Of a stretch of DNA of 64,000 nucleotides, positions 48,313 to 56,370 are shown in pieces. The stretch's first letter is position 1. Each line of letters opens with the position of its first letter. Position numbers and translations under genes: made by a program. The notes beneath the pieces were generated by a model, which had not been told where the DNA came from, did no database searches, and worked only from the letters and a program-made list of their open reading frames with translations. This DNA comes from Candidatus Latescibacterota bacterium (lineage in GTDB: Bacteria; Latescibacterota; MWCZ01): the NCBI GenBank assembly GCA_022706085.1, contig JAKJDF010000011.1, forward strand, positions 1 through 64,000. The letters run 5' to 3'.

Positions 48313-51300
48313 TCAGCGAGCCAGCACCATCCTCCTCGTCACCGTCCCCTGCTTCGCCGCCAGCCGGTAGATGTATACGCCGCTGGCAACGTCGCGGCCG
48401 TTGGCGTCACGGCCGTCCCAGATAACCTCATGATGGCCAGACGAGAATGTCTGCGCCGCCGAGGCGGCGGGGCCCACCAACGTGCGCACGAGGCGGCCGT
48501 TGATATCGTACACCATCAGCGTCACGTACCCCGCTTCCGGCAGCGAGAACCGGATCGTCGTGGACGGGTTGAACGGGTTCGGCGCGTTCTGAGAGAGGGA
48601 GAGTGCCACCGGGCGCGGATCGAACGCAACGCCGACTTCCCGCCGCGCGGGGCACGCGCCCATGTTGGCCCGTGAGCCGTCCGGGTCCGGCGGTGACGCA
48701 GGGTCCCCCGTATCCACGCAGGGCGAGTTGTTGAGCAGCCGGTAGTCGTCGTTCGCCGCGTCCACGAACAGCGGGTCGGACGCGATGTTCCCGAAGCCTG
48801 TCCATCCGCCGGCGATGCACGAATATTGCGCTCCGACAGTACCGGATTGATTGAAGATGCCGGGTGTCGTGTTTCCCCACAGGATGCAGTTTACCAGCGT
48901 GTTCACCGCGCCGCTTTCGTTGTAGAGCCCCCCGCCGTTCGTCGAGACGTTGTCCGCCACGGTGCAGTTCGTCATGGTGAGTATCGCCCCGCCGGTGGGG
49001 CGGAGGCCGCCGCCATCCACGCCGCACGTGTTTTTCGCGATCACGCACCGGGTGATCGTCGCGCGCCCCTGTGTGCCATGGTTGCCGACGCCGCCCGCGT
49101 CGTCAAACGCGGAGTTGTGCGTGACCGTGCAACCGGTAAGGGTGATGATACCGTTGGAGTTATCCATGCCGCCGCCGTCATCGCCCGCGGTGTTGCGCGA
49201 GATGAGGCAGTTGGCAAACGTGATGTCGGCCAGCTCGGTGTTGTAGAGGCCGCCTCCGTCGTGTTCCGCATGGTTATCCGTGATGACGCAGTCGGTGAAG
49301 ACGCCCTTTGCCCCGGCGGTGCCCTTGATGCCGGCGCCGCTCCAGGCTGAGGCATTGCCGCTGATGACGCTCCGCGATACCGTCACCCGGGTTCCCGCTC
49401 CGCTCAGGTGGAAGCCGCCGCCGCAACTGTCCTCCCGGGTTTCGCCGCGCGCGTAGCCACCACTCACCCGCACGAACGCAAGCGCACTGCTGTCCCCGCC
49501 GGAGAAACGCAGCCCTCGCCACTCTGCCGCCACGCCCGGCACAAACCGGATGCTGTCGGCTTCGGTGCCGATGGCCCGGAGAGCTCCCTGTACGAGGAAC
49601 GGAGCAGTGGAGTCGAATAGCACCGCGACCCCGGGTTCCATCGTCAGCGTGGCCCCGGAAGGAACCGTGACGGCGCCCGTCACTCGGTACGGGCTGGCTG
49701 CGTTCGTCCATGTGGCGGTGGCAACCTGCCCGGCGACCGTGGTCCCGGTTTTGACAAACGGGAACGCGCCCATGTCAACGCGTGACCAGTCGGGGTCCAT
49801 CGGCGACGCGGGGTCTCCTGCATCAATGCAGGGCGAGCCCGGCTGAAGGCGAAAGTCGCCGTTCGCCGCATCCACGAATAGCGGGTCGGCGTTGATGTTG
49901 CCCGTGCCGGGGAACACGCCCGCGTCCTGCTGGATGTTGGAGTAGGTGGCAGCGATGCTGCCACCCCAGTTCTCCACACGGTCGCCCCATACGATGCTGT
50001 TCTGGAACGTGGCCGAGGCTCCCGAATACGTCAACCAAAGAGCACGCGAGGCGGGATGGTTGCCGGTGACCGTACAATTGACCAGCGAAAGTGCGCCCAC
50101 ATTCGTGAACGCACCTCCGCCCGATTGCCCGGTGTTCCCGTAGATGGCACAGTTCGTGAGCGTCATGGTGCCGAAGTTGCCGAATCCCCCGCTGTCCGGC
50201 CAATCATCCCCGCCAGAGGCCACGTTGCGGGTGATCCGGGAGCCAATCGCAACCATCTCGCCACGATTTTGGATGCCGCCGCCCCGCGCAACGGCGTGGT
50301 TATCCGATATCGTGACGTTCTGGAGGGTGACGAATGTGCCGCTCCCGGTCGCGAGTCCTCCTCCTGTGCCCGCATCATTGTGCGACAGAACGGAGTTGGA
50401 CAGCCATATCCGCGTGCCAGAATCCACCACCTCAATTCCGTGTCCTCCCGGGTCACTTTCCCGCGCGTAGGCACCGCTCACCCGCACATACGCCAGCGTG
50501 CTGCTGTCCGCGTCCGAGAAGCGAATGCCGCGCCAGCTTGCCGCCGTTCCCGGAAGAAAGCGGATGCTGTCGGTTTCCGTGCCGATGGCCTGTAATCTTC
50601 CGCGGACGGCGAACGGAACGTCCGCATCAAACAGCACATCCACGCCCGGCTCGATGGTCAAGGTATGCCCGGCGGGAACCGTGACCGTGCCGGGAATGCG
50701 GTACGGGCTGCGCGCTTTTCTCCACGTCGTGGTGGTGATCTCGCTACTCCACTGGAACACAGGCGCACCACCCATGTCGGCGGGGGAACCATCTGGGTCC
50801 AGCGGCGACGCAGGGTCACCGGCATCGATACACGGCGAGCCGGGCCAGAGGCGGAAGTCCTGGTTCGCCGGGTCGGCGAACTGGGGGTCCACGTTGATGT
50901 TGCCCGTGCCGGGGAAGACGCCCGCGTCCTGCTGGATATTGGAGTAGGTCACAGTGACGCCGGGCTGGTCGAAGCCCTTGAGTTGCGGGGCCGCGTTCCC
51001 CCAGATGATCGTGTTCACCAGTTCCGTAGTGCCCCCGGCGTGAGTAATCGCATTCCCGTTGCCGCCGCTGTTGCCGTAGAAGGTGCAGTTGGCCACGGTG
51101 AGCGAGCCGCCGTTCCGTGCGCCCGCCCCTTCTGGCCAGTCCTCGTTCGCGAGGTTGTTGATCACGAGGCACCGCGTCACCCGCATGGTGCCGTAGTTCG
51201 CGAAACCACCACCCTGAATCCACGACCGGTTGGCAGAAACAACGCTGTTGTCAAGGTCCACCGTACCGCCGGGCTCGTTGTAAATACCGGCTCCCCCGTG

Positions 51301-52002
51301 TCCCGCGCGGTTCGCAGTGATGGTGCACCCTTTCGCCGCGAGCGTCCCGGTGTTGTAGATGCCGCCGCCGTAGAACCCGCCAGAGGGCACATTACCGCTG
51401 ATGAGGCAATCCGAGAGCGACGTGTACCCGGCGTTGAGGATGCCGCCCCCGGCGTACTGGCAGTAATTGTCGCGGATGGCAGAGCGCACCATGGTGAGCC
51501 GGGCGCTGTCCCCCACTGCGATCCCGCCGCCGGACATCCCGTTCTGGTTGCCCGAAATGACGGAGTGAGCGACCCCGAGACGCGTGTTGGCCCCCGTGAG
51601 CCCTATCCCTGCGCCGTTTGGGCCGCTGAACACCGTGGAAATCGAGCCGCTGATCCGCACGTACGCAAGCGTGCTCGTATCGCCGCCGGAGATCCGGATG
51701 CCGCGCCAGTCGGTTGTTCCCTTCAGGAACCTGATGGAGTCCGTCTCCGTGCCGATTGCGACAATGCGGCCGCTCACAAAAATCTGCGCGGTGGAGTCGA
51801 ACAGCACATCCACACCGGGTTCGATGGTGAGGGTGTTGCCTGAGGGGACCGCGATAGATCCGGTCACGCGGTACGGGCTATTTGCTTTCGTCCACGTCTG
51901 TGTCGTCAGGTTACCGGACACGTTCGTGGCGTCGGCGACCTCGACGAGGCCGCCTGTGGCGAGGGCGAGCAGGAGCAAAAGGACAACGCGAGATCGAAGC
52001 AT
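48313..52002 (-). CDS. Secreted right-handed beta-helix protein with FlgD-Ig-like sorting domain
   Basis: About 1229 residues. A signal peptide (RVVLLLLLALATGGLVEVADA) is followed by three large modules. Each opens with a near-identical block (SPYRVTGSIAVPSGNTLTIE then PGVDVLFD and GTETDSIRF) and continues with parallel beta-helix turns rich in GGG and SGN (for example NGMSGGGIAVGDSARLTM). Each module ends in a SPCIDAGDPASP strand. The C-terminus is NPFNPSTTIRFSLPEAGYV, DINGRLVRTL, GRDANGRDVASGVYIYRL, a FlgD-Ig/type-A-like sorting domain common in FCB-group secreted proteins. Such proteins are usually surface-exposed polysaccharide-binding or lyase-like helices. No catalytic residues are identified. 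The start at 52002 has a GGGGAGG site. Confidence 0.9.
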   Translation of the reverse strand: MLRSRVVLLLLLALATGGLVEVADATNVSGNLTTQTWTKANSPYRVTGSIAVPSGNTLTIEPGVDVLFDSTAQIFVSGRIVAIGTETDSIRFLKGTTDWRGIRISGGDTSTLAYVRISGSISTVFSGPNGAGIGLTGANTRLGVAHSVISGNQNGMSGGGIAVGDSARLTMVRSAIRDNYCQYAGGGILNAGYTSLSDCLISGNVPSGGFYGGGIYNTGTLAAKGCTITANRAGHGGAGIYNEPGGTVDLDNSVVSANRSWIQGGGFANYGTMRVTRCLVINNLANEDWPEGAGARNGGSLTVANCTFYGNSGGNGNAITHAGGTTELVNTIIWGNAAPQLKGFDQPGVTVTYSNIQQDAGVFPGTGNINVDPQFADPANQDFRLWPGSPCIDAGDPASPLDPDGSPADMGGAPVFQWSSEITTTTWRKARSPYRIPGTVTVPAGHTLTIEPGVDVLFDADVPFAVRGRLQAIGTETDSIRFLPGTAASWRGIRFSDADSSTLAYVRVSGAYARESDPGGHGIEVVDSGTRIWLSNSVLSHNDAGTGGGLATGSGTFVTLQNVTISDNHAVARGGGIQNRGEMVAIGSRITRNVASGGDDWPDSGGFGNFGTMTLTNCAIYGNTGQSGGGAFTNVGALSLVNCTVTGNHPASRALWLTYSGASATFQNSIVWGDRVENWGGSIAATYSNIQQDAGVFPGTGNINADPLFVDAANGDFRLQPGSPCIDAGDPASPMDPDWSRVDMGAFPFVKTGTTVAGQVATATWTNAASPYRVTGAVTVPSGATLTMEPGVAVLFDSTAPFLVQGALRAIGTEADSIRFVPGVAAEWRGLRFSGGDSSALAFVRVSGGYARGETREDSCGGGFHLSGAGTRVTVSRSVISGNASAWSGAGIKGTAGAKGVFTDCVITDNHAEHDGGGLYNTELADITFANCLISRNTAGDDGGGMDNSNGIITLTGCTVTHNSAFDDAGGVGNHGTQGRATITRCVIAKNTCGVDGGGLRPTGGAILTMTNCTVADNVSTNGGGLYNESGAVNTLVNCILWGNTTPGIFNQSGTVGAQYSCIAGGWTGFGNIASDPLFVDAANDDYRLLNNSPCVDTGDPASPPDPDGSRANMGACPARREVGVAFDPRPVALSLSQNAPNPFNPSTTIRFSLPEAGYVTLMVYDINGRLVRTLVGPAASAAQTFSSGHHEVIWDGRDANGRDVASGVYIYRLAAKQGTVTRRMVLAR

Positions 52003-52206
52003 GGCGCACCTCCCCTCGCAGGGCTCAATTGCCCTGGTTGTGAAGCCGATGCCTGACGCGCACATTGCATAACACGCTGAATGTAGCCGCGTCAGCACGG
52101 GTTGTCAACAACGAGCGGCTTGTCTATCGCACGGGAGTATAGTCATTCGGGGGGGTCAAGTGGCGAAGGTGGATGGGAACAGCCTGTCAGGGAACATCAC
52201 ATTCGG

Positions 52207-52366
52207 CTGGATTCCCGCCTGCGCGGGAATGACGGATTGTGGGCGCGTTGCTCATCCTTTGGAAAGAAACGACCAGGGATTTCCCCTTCGTCATTACCGT
52301 CAGCGCGCCGTTTGTGCTGGTCATCGCGAAGAAGCGAACGTCATTCCCGCGCAGGCGGGAATCCAG
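52207..52366. repeat. Two inverted TTCCCGC hairpin repeats
   Basis: Copies at 52207-52234 (CTGGATTCCCGC...) and 52339-52366 (opposite strand) lie in the gap 52003-52641. With the hairpin at 52517 they are the only features I see there. No gene is credible. Confidence 0.8.
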
Positions 52367-52516
52367 ACTGGCTGGCGGGAGCCACTCTGCGGTCTCGTCT
52401 CGACGCCAAAACGCCGGAGACAACGGGCGAAGGTGGTTGGGTACTGTTTTTTCGGAAAATCCGCACCCTGGTCGCTCCAAAAGCTCCACAGGAACGCAGC
52501 GGCTTTTCGCGGTCAT

Positions 52517-52554
52517 CTCGATGCGTCCCCCGGACAGCCGGGGGACGCATCGAG
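52517..52554. repeat. Perfect 17-base-pair hairpin with 4-base loop
   Basis: CTCGATGCGTCCCCCGG pairs completely with its reverse complement at 52538-52554 around the loop ACAG. No T-run follows on either strand, so it is a hairpin repeat rather than a typical terminator. It shares the CTCGAT / ATCGAG edges with the GTATCGAGGAG repeat family. Confidence 0.85.
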
Positions 52555-52641
52555 ACGCACGGGCATGTGCACTGAGTAAGAAAGCGGAAGGAACGGGACA
52601 AACGAGCGGGATATTCTGCACTTCGCCCGCTGCCCGCCGGC

Positions 52642-52832
52642 CAGCCGTAGGCAGACAAAAATGTCCGCCCCACCGTTTCCGCACGCGGCTCCGGTGCTGT
52701 GGTGGGACAGGCATTCCTGCCCGTCCGGTTCCGGCTCCCGGACGCGTTCCGGCTCCCGGCGTGCTGGCCGAAGGGCAGCCGGAATGACGGAAACAGGTCG
52801 TTCAGGGGGACAGTTGGGGTGGTTCAGAAAGA
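52642..52832. repeat. 191-bp direct repeat, left copy
   Basis: Matches 53604-53794 over 191 bases with no gaps and about 15 mismatches (roughly 92 percent by eye). It contains GTGGGACAGGCATTCCTGCC and an imperfect inverted match to it (GCAGACAAAAATGTCC), so each copy can fold. The two copies bracket HEPN/MNT pair 3. This one ends 11 bases past the toxin stop. Confidence 0.9.
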
Positions 52833-52843
52833 GGCCGGCGTGG

Positions 52844-53188
52844 TTACCGGGGCGGCGCGGTCTGGTTCAAGAGAGCGGTAACGCGCTCTTTGAGAACCGG
52901 CAGGTCACGTTCGACAACTCCCCACACCTCTTCGCAGTCTATGCCGAAATAGTGGTGTACGAGCACGTTCCTCATGGCAACGATTTCTTTCCAGGAGACC
53001 GCGGGGTGTTGCGCGTGGAAGTCAGGACCGAGGCTGGCTGCCGCTTCGCCGATGATCAGCAAGTGGTGAACAATCCACGTCTGTACCAGCTCGTCCCGTT
53101 CGAACGCTTCCCGGCCCCGCGCTGCGTAACGCTCGATCAGCGCGATGGCGTCGAGGATGTCCAGCAGGCGCTCCCTGGAGTCCCTCAT
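52844..53188 (-). CDS. HepT-like HEPN toxin, DUF86 (pair 3)
   Basis: 114 residues, helical, with the R-x4-H-x-Y motif intact (Arg73, His78, Tyr80 in RNVLVHHYFG), preceded by VHHLLIIGEAAASLG and HPAVSWKEIVAM, the usual DUF86 pattern. Predicted RNase toxin. Its ATG overlaps the MNT stop by four bases. Unlike pairs 1 and 2 it is on the minus strand and lies between two 191-bp direct repeats, as if in a mobile or duplicated cassette. Confidence 0.88.
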   Translation of the reverse strand: MRDSRERLLDILDAIALIERYAARGREAFERDELVQTWIVHHLLIIGEAAASLGPDFHAQHPAVSWKEIVAMRNVLVHHYFGIDCEEVWGVVERDLPVLKERVTALLNQTAPPR

Positions 53189-53475
53189 ATGGGCCTTGCC
53201 TCTCGGAGGACCCGGTCCCGGATCCGCGGTTTGATGCCATGGTCGCTGACCACATCTACTTTGCAGGAGAGTAGTTCCTGGAGCTCGAGCCAGAGGGCGA
53301 CGCGGTCGAGCAACGTGCGCCCTGGCTCCATTTCCACCAAGAGGTCGATGTCGCTGTGTTCGTCCGCCTCACCACGTGCAACTGACCCAAACACCCGTAT
53401 GTTGCGGGCGCCATGGCGTGCCGCCACCTGGAGGATACATTCCCGCTTCTCGCGGAGAACATCATGCGGTGTCAT
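53185..53475 (-). CDS. MntA-type minimal nucleotidyltransferase antitoxin (pair 3)
   Basis: 96 residues with an intact nucleotidyltransferase site: Gly30-Ser31 in IRVFGSVARGEA, and Asp42 and Asp44 in EHSDIDLLVEM. MTPHDV at 53475 is preferred over an ATG four codons upstream. The antitoxin comes first, as in pairs 1 and 2. AMPylation of the partner is inferred from studied homologues. The downstream repeat begins well beyond the toxin, so both genes sit cleanly inside the repeat-bounded segment. Confidence 0.88.
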   Translation of the reverse strand: MTPHDVLREKRECILQVAARHGARNIRVFGSVARGEADEHSDIDLLVEMEPGRTLLDRVALWLELQELLSCKVDVVSDHGIKPRIRDRVLREARPI

Positions 53476-53603
53476 GCGACAAATCATCCCGAAACGCTGA
53501 AAAACCTCGACGAAACCCCATCACCCATGGCCGGGCACGCATGGGAATGTAGTCATCTCACCCCCGGCGGTCAACGAATCTCCTTCGCGTGCTGGCGGAA
53601 GGG

Positions 53604-53794
53604 CAGCCATGGGCAGACAGGAATGTCCGCCCCACCGTTTCCGCACGCGGCACCGGTGCTGTGGTGGGACAGGCATTCCTGCCTGCCCGGTTCAGGCTCC
53701 CGGACACGTTCGGGCTCCCGGCGTGCTGGCCGAAGGGCAGCCGGAATGACGAAAACAGGTCGTTCAGCGTGACAGGTGGGGTGGTTCGGAAAGA
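53604..53794. repeat. 191-bp direct repeat, right copy
   Basis: Second copy of the repeat at 52642-52832, displaced by 962 bases in the same orientation. It starts 128 bases upstream of the MNT start, so it could also carry the promoter of the pair. Confidence 0.9.
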
Positions 53795-53848
53795 CGGGAA
53801 CAGGGGCGGTGATCTTCGCGGCAGCATGATCACGCGCGCCACCAGGGA

Positions 53849-53945
53849 GGTCTCCGAGTGACGAGGCGGACGCGCAGCGGACGAAGCGTCGTATCGAGGA
53901 GACCACGTTGGCAGGAACGTCATTCCCGCGCAGGCGGGAATCCAG
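53849..53945. repeat. GGTCTCCGAG...GTATCGAGGAGACC repeat and TTCCCGC hairpin
   Basis: An inverted-end element spans 53849-53904 (GGTCTCCGAGTGACG at one end, CGTATCGAGGAGACC at the other). A TTCCCGC hairpin repeat at 53918-53945 overlaps the 3' end of the response-regulator gene and supplies its last codons and stop. Confidence 0.8.
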
Positions 53946-54621
53946 TCCCTGCGTCGAGCCGTTTGAGGGCCGCTTCGAGGTCGAACATCAGTTCGTTGCC
54001 GACGTAGACGGTGGTTTTGAGTTCCTCGCGTTCGGCCATCTCTTTCAGCGCTTTCAGCACGAGGAGCATCTTCCGCGCTTCCGTCTGGCAGACCTGCCGA
54101 AGCTTTTGAGCCTGCTGCGGGTTGTTCGGATCAACCACGGAGGCAGTGGCGTGGATGGCGATCACGCTGTTGTTGATGTGGTGGGCGAGGGTGGTAACGC
54201 TCTGGCTCAGCGTGAGTCGCCGTGTTTTCTCTGCTTCCCGCTGCACGCGGGACCGCGCGGCCGCGAGCGCTTCGATGCGTGCGTTCAGCACACGAAGGTC
54301 GCCATTTTTGGGAATATATGCGTCCGCACCCGCTTTGGTGCCGGCAAGCTGGAGGTCTGCTTCCGCATGGCTCGTGAACATGAGCACCGGGATATCGGCG
54401 GTGGATTCCGTCGTTTTGATCAACCGGCAGAGCTCCACGCCGTCCATCTCCGGCATGGCGACGTCGGTGATGACGAGGTCGGGCGGGCTCTGTTGCACGT
54501 GCTCCCACCCCGCTCTGCCGTTTTCCGCCTCGTCGACGGCGTATCCGTTGTGGGCGAGCCACTTCGCCGTCACGCTGCGGATACCGGGCTCGTCTTCCAC
54601 GAGCAGAATGGTGATCGGCAT
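53920..54621 (-). CDS. Response regulator with DHp-like helical domain, no ATPase domain
   Basis: 233 residues. Residues 1-120 are a receiver domain with the phospho-Asp in LVITDVAMPEMDG, the acidic pair in LLVEDEPG and Lys in YIPKNGD. After a coiled linker comes a histidine-kinase-like dimerisation segment with TLAHHINNSVIAI (His-His-Ile-Asn-Asn), yet no HATPase domain follows. It may receive phosphate or act as a phosphotransfer adaptor, which is inference. The last residues GFPPARE are encoded by a hairpin repeat, so the natural C-terminus may be lost. ATG 54621 has an AGGTG site. It lies nine bases after the Memo-AMMECR1 gene. Confidence 0.82.
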   Translation of the reverse strand: MPITILLVEDEPGIRSVTAKWLAHNGYAVDEAENGRAGWEHVQQSPPDLVITDVAMPEMDGVELCRLIKTTESTADIPVLMFTSHAEADLQLAGTKAGADAYIPKNGDLRVLNARIEALAAARSRVQREAEKTRRLTLSQSVTTLAHHINNSVIAIHATASVVDPNNPQQAQKLRQVCQTEARKMLLVLKALKEMAEREELKTTVYVGNELMFDLEAALKRLDAGTGFPPARE

Positions 54622-54630
54622 CGCAGACAC

Positions 54631-56061
54631 CTAGTTCCGCCGGGTTTCTTCGCGGCCGATGGGCCCCGTGTCGTGAATGATCTCCGCCGAGAAGCGTTCC
54701 AGCACCACGTCGCTGCTCTGCCACGCGTTGCGCGGAAGCCCCGCTTTCAGACACACGTGTTCGAGGAAGGTCTCGCGGTCCCACCCCTGTTCGGTGGCCA
54801 CCTGCGGCAGCAGAACGCCGCGCCGCCCGCGACCGGTGATGAAGATGCCGTGTCTGCCGACCTCGACATGTTCCGGCTTCGTTACCTCAAACGGCGAAAG
54901 AATGGATATTTCCAGCGTCGTCCTGTCCAGTTCATGCTCCCGCAGAGGGGGGAAGCGCGGGTCGTTGATTGCCGCGGCCTGTGCCATTTCGATAACGGTG
55001 GCCGCGAGGGGCTGATATGCCTGCAGCAGTCCGATGCACCCACGAAGGTCGCCCTCCTTGTGCAGCGTAACGAAGGCGCCTTTCGGTTCTTCCAGTGCGG
55101 GGTGGCCTTCCGGAGGTTGAGGCAACGGCCCGCCGGTAGCCGCCGCGCGAACGGATTCCCGCGCAAGTTTCAGCAGCAGGGCGCGGTCTTCTTCGCTGAG
55201 GGTGGACTGCTCCACCGCGGCGCCGTCCCGGAAATACGCGATTGCGCCGTAACCGACCACGTATCCGCCGCGGTGGCCGGTGACGTCGGCGGAGGTGGCG
55301 TGCGCCAGCACACGGACACCGGAAGCGCCAAGGAGACGGGCGTACTCCTTCGCCACCGCGATCGGGGCGCCCCCGCAGGCCTGCGCCCGTCCCGCATCCA
55401 GATCGGCGCAGAACTGCTGCGGTGGACGGGATTCAGCGGCTACCAGTGTCACGCGGTCGATGGTTTCGCACTCCGCTTCCGATTCGCCGTGGTAGAGGTC
55501 GCTGGACGCCACGACAAGCACGGTCATGCCCTCGATCGCCGTGGCGATCGCACGTGCCACGGAATTGCATACCGGCCACGAGTGCTCCCCCATCACCAGG
55601 GGGACGATCGGCACATTTCCCAGCGCGCGTTGAATGAAGGGAATCTGCACCTCCACGGCATGCTCGGGGCCGTGCCCTTTTCGGGTTTCGTGGATGCAGC
55701 CGCCTTGCTCCAGCAGTTTTCGGGCAATCCCCTCATGGATCGCCGCGATCCCGAGGGGGGTCTCGTATCCCCCCGCCGGCATGAGGGAGACGCCGGCAAA
55801 TCCTTCGCGGTGGGACGGTGCCAGAATGACGACGGCGTCGTACTGTCTGCCCTGAACCTGCCGGTAGGCGACGGCGGCGATCCGCCCGCTGTAGATGTAC
55901 CCCGCATGCGGCGCCACGATCGCCACGATGTCGCCGGTGATCCGGTCATCCTTTGGCGCTGCCGCCAGAAGGGCGTCAACCTCTTCGCGAAGAACCTCCG
56001 GGGCCGCCGGATAGAACTGACCGGCTACGGCAGCGGTTCGTATCGGGGCATGCGTGTTCAT
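54631..56061 (-). CDS. Memo-AMMECR1 fusion (AmmeMemoRadiSam proteins B and A)
   Basis: About 476 residues. Residues 1-270 are a Memo-like domain (AGQFYPAAPEVLREEVDALL, VAPHAGYIYSGRIAAVAY, APSHREGFAG, VVASSDLYHG), with His residues of the Memo metal site. After a linker, 300-470 is an AMMECR1 domain (GAFVTLHKEGDLRGCIGLLQ, ISILSPFEVTK, GRRGVLLPQVATEQGWDRETF). In other genomes these occur separately with a radical-SAM partner (the AmmeMemoRadiSam set). Here two are fused and no radical-SAM gene is near. Function of the system is not established. ATG 56061 follows GGAGGG. A response regulator follows after nine bases. Confidence 0.9.
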   Translation of the reverse strand: MNTHAPIRTAAVAGQFYPAAPEVLREEVDALLAAAPKDDRITGDIVAIVAPHAGYIYSGRIAAVAYRQVQGRQYDAVVILAPSHREGFAGVSLMPAGGYETPLGIAAIHEGIARKLLEQGGCIHETRKGHGPEHAVEVQIPFIQRALGNVPIVPLVMGEHSWPVCNSVARAIATAIEGMTVLVVASSDLYHGESEAECETIDRVTLVAAESRPPQQFCADLDAGRAQACGGAPIAVAKEYARLLGASGVRVLAHATSADVTGHRGGYVVGYGAIAYFRDGAAVEQSTLSEEDRALLLKLARESVRAAATGGPLPQPPEGHPALEEPKGAFVTLHKEGDLRGCIGLLQAYQPLAATVIEMAQAAAINDPRFPPLREHELDRTTLEISILSPFEVTKPEHVEVGRHGIFITGRGRRGVLLPQVATEQGWDRETFLEHVCLKAGLPRNAWQSSDVVLERFSAEIIHDTGPIGREETRRN

Positions 56062-56370
56062 CGGACCCTCCATGTTCGGCACGAACGCAAGGAGGAGCGC
56101 CGCAACGCGGAAGAGAACCCGCTCACAGAGCGAACGTTTCTGGTGAAGGATGCGTAGCGGCATTGCATTACGGTGAAAGGTGTCAAACAGGGTGCGATGG
56201 GTCAATGTTCGTACGAGTGAACGGGGCTTCGTCGTATCTTTGAAGAAGACCTCCGGACCGGCAGCACCGGCGAAAATTGCTGATGGAGGAGCGTTTTCGC
56301 GAGGGAACGCGTCCGGACTCCGCGCCGCTTCCGCGGAAGGTACCGTGAATCGTTTCTTGATCGGGGTTGA
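56062..56370. other. Divergent intergenic region, no gene seen
   Basis: 309 bases between the divergent Memo-AMMECR1 and deacetylase genes. I see no repeats of the families found elsewhere and no credible ORF. It must hold both promoters, but I cannot place a confident -35/-10 pair. Confidence 0.5.

Noticed and set aside
52099-52787. Several 100-180-codon frames in the gap right of the beta-helix gene
   Set aside because: All are translations of hairpin repeats (tails such as GFPPARE). They are not independent genes.
53908-56157. 749-codon plus-strand open frame
   Set aside because: Antisense to the Memo-AMMECR1 fusion and the response regulator, rich in His/Arg typical of a GC-rich shadow frame, with no recognisable domain.
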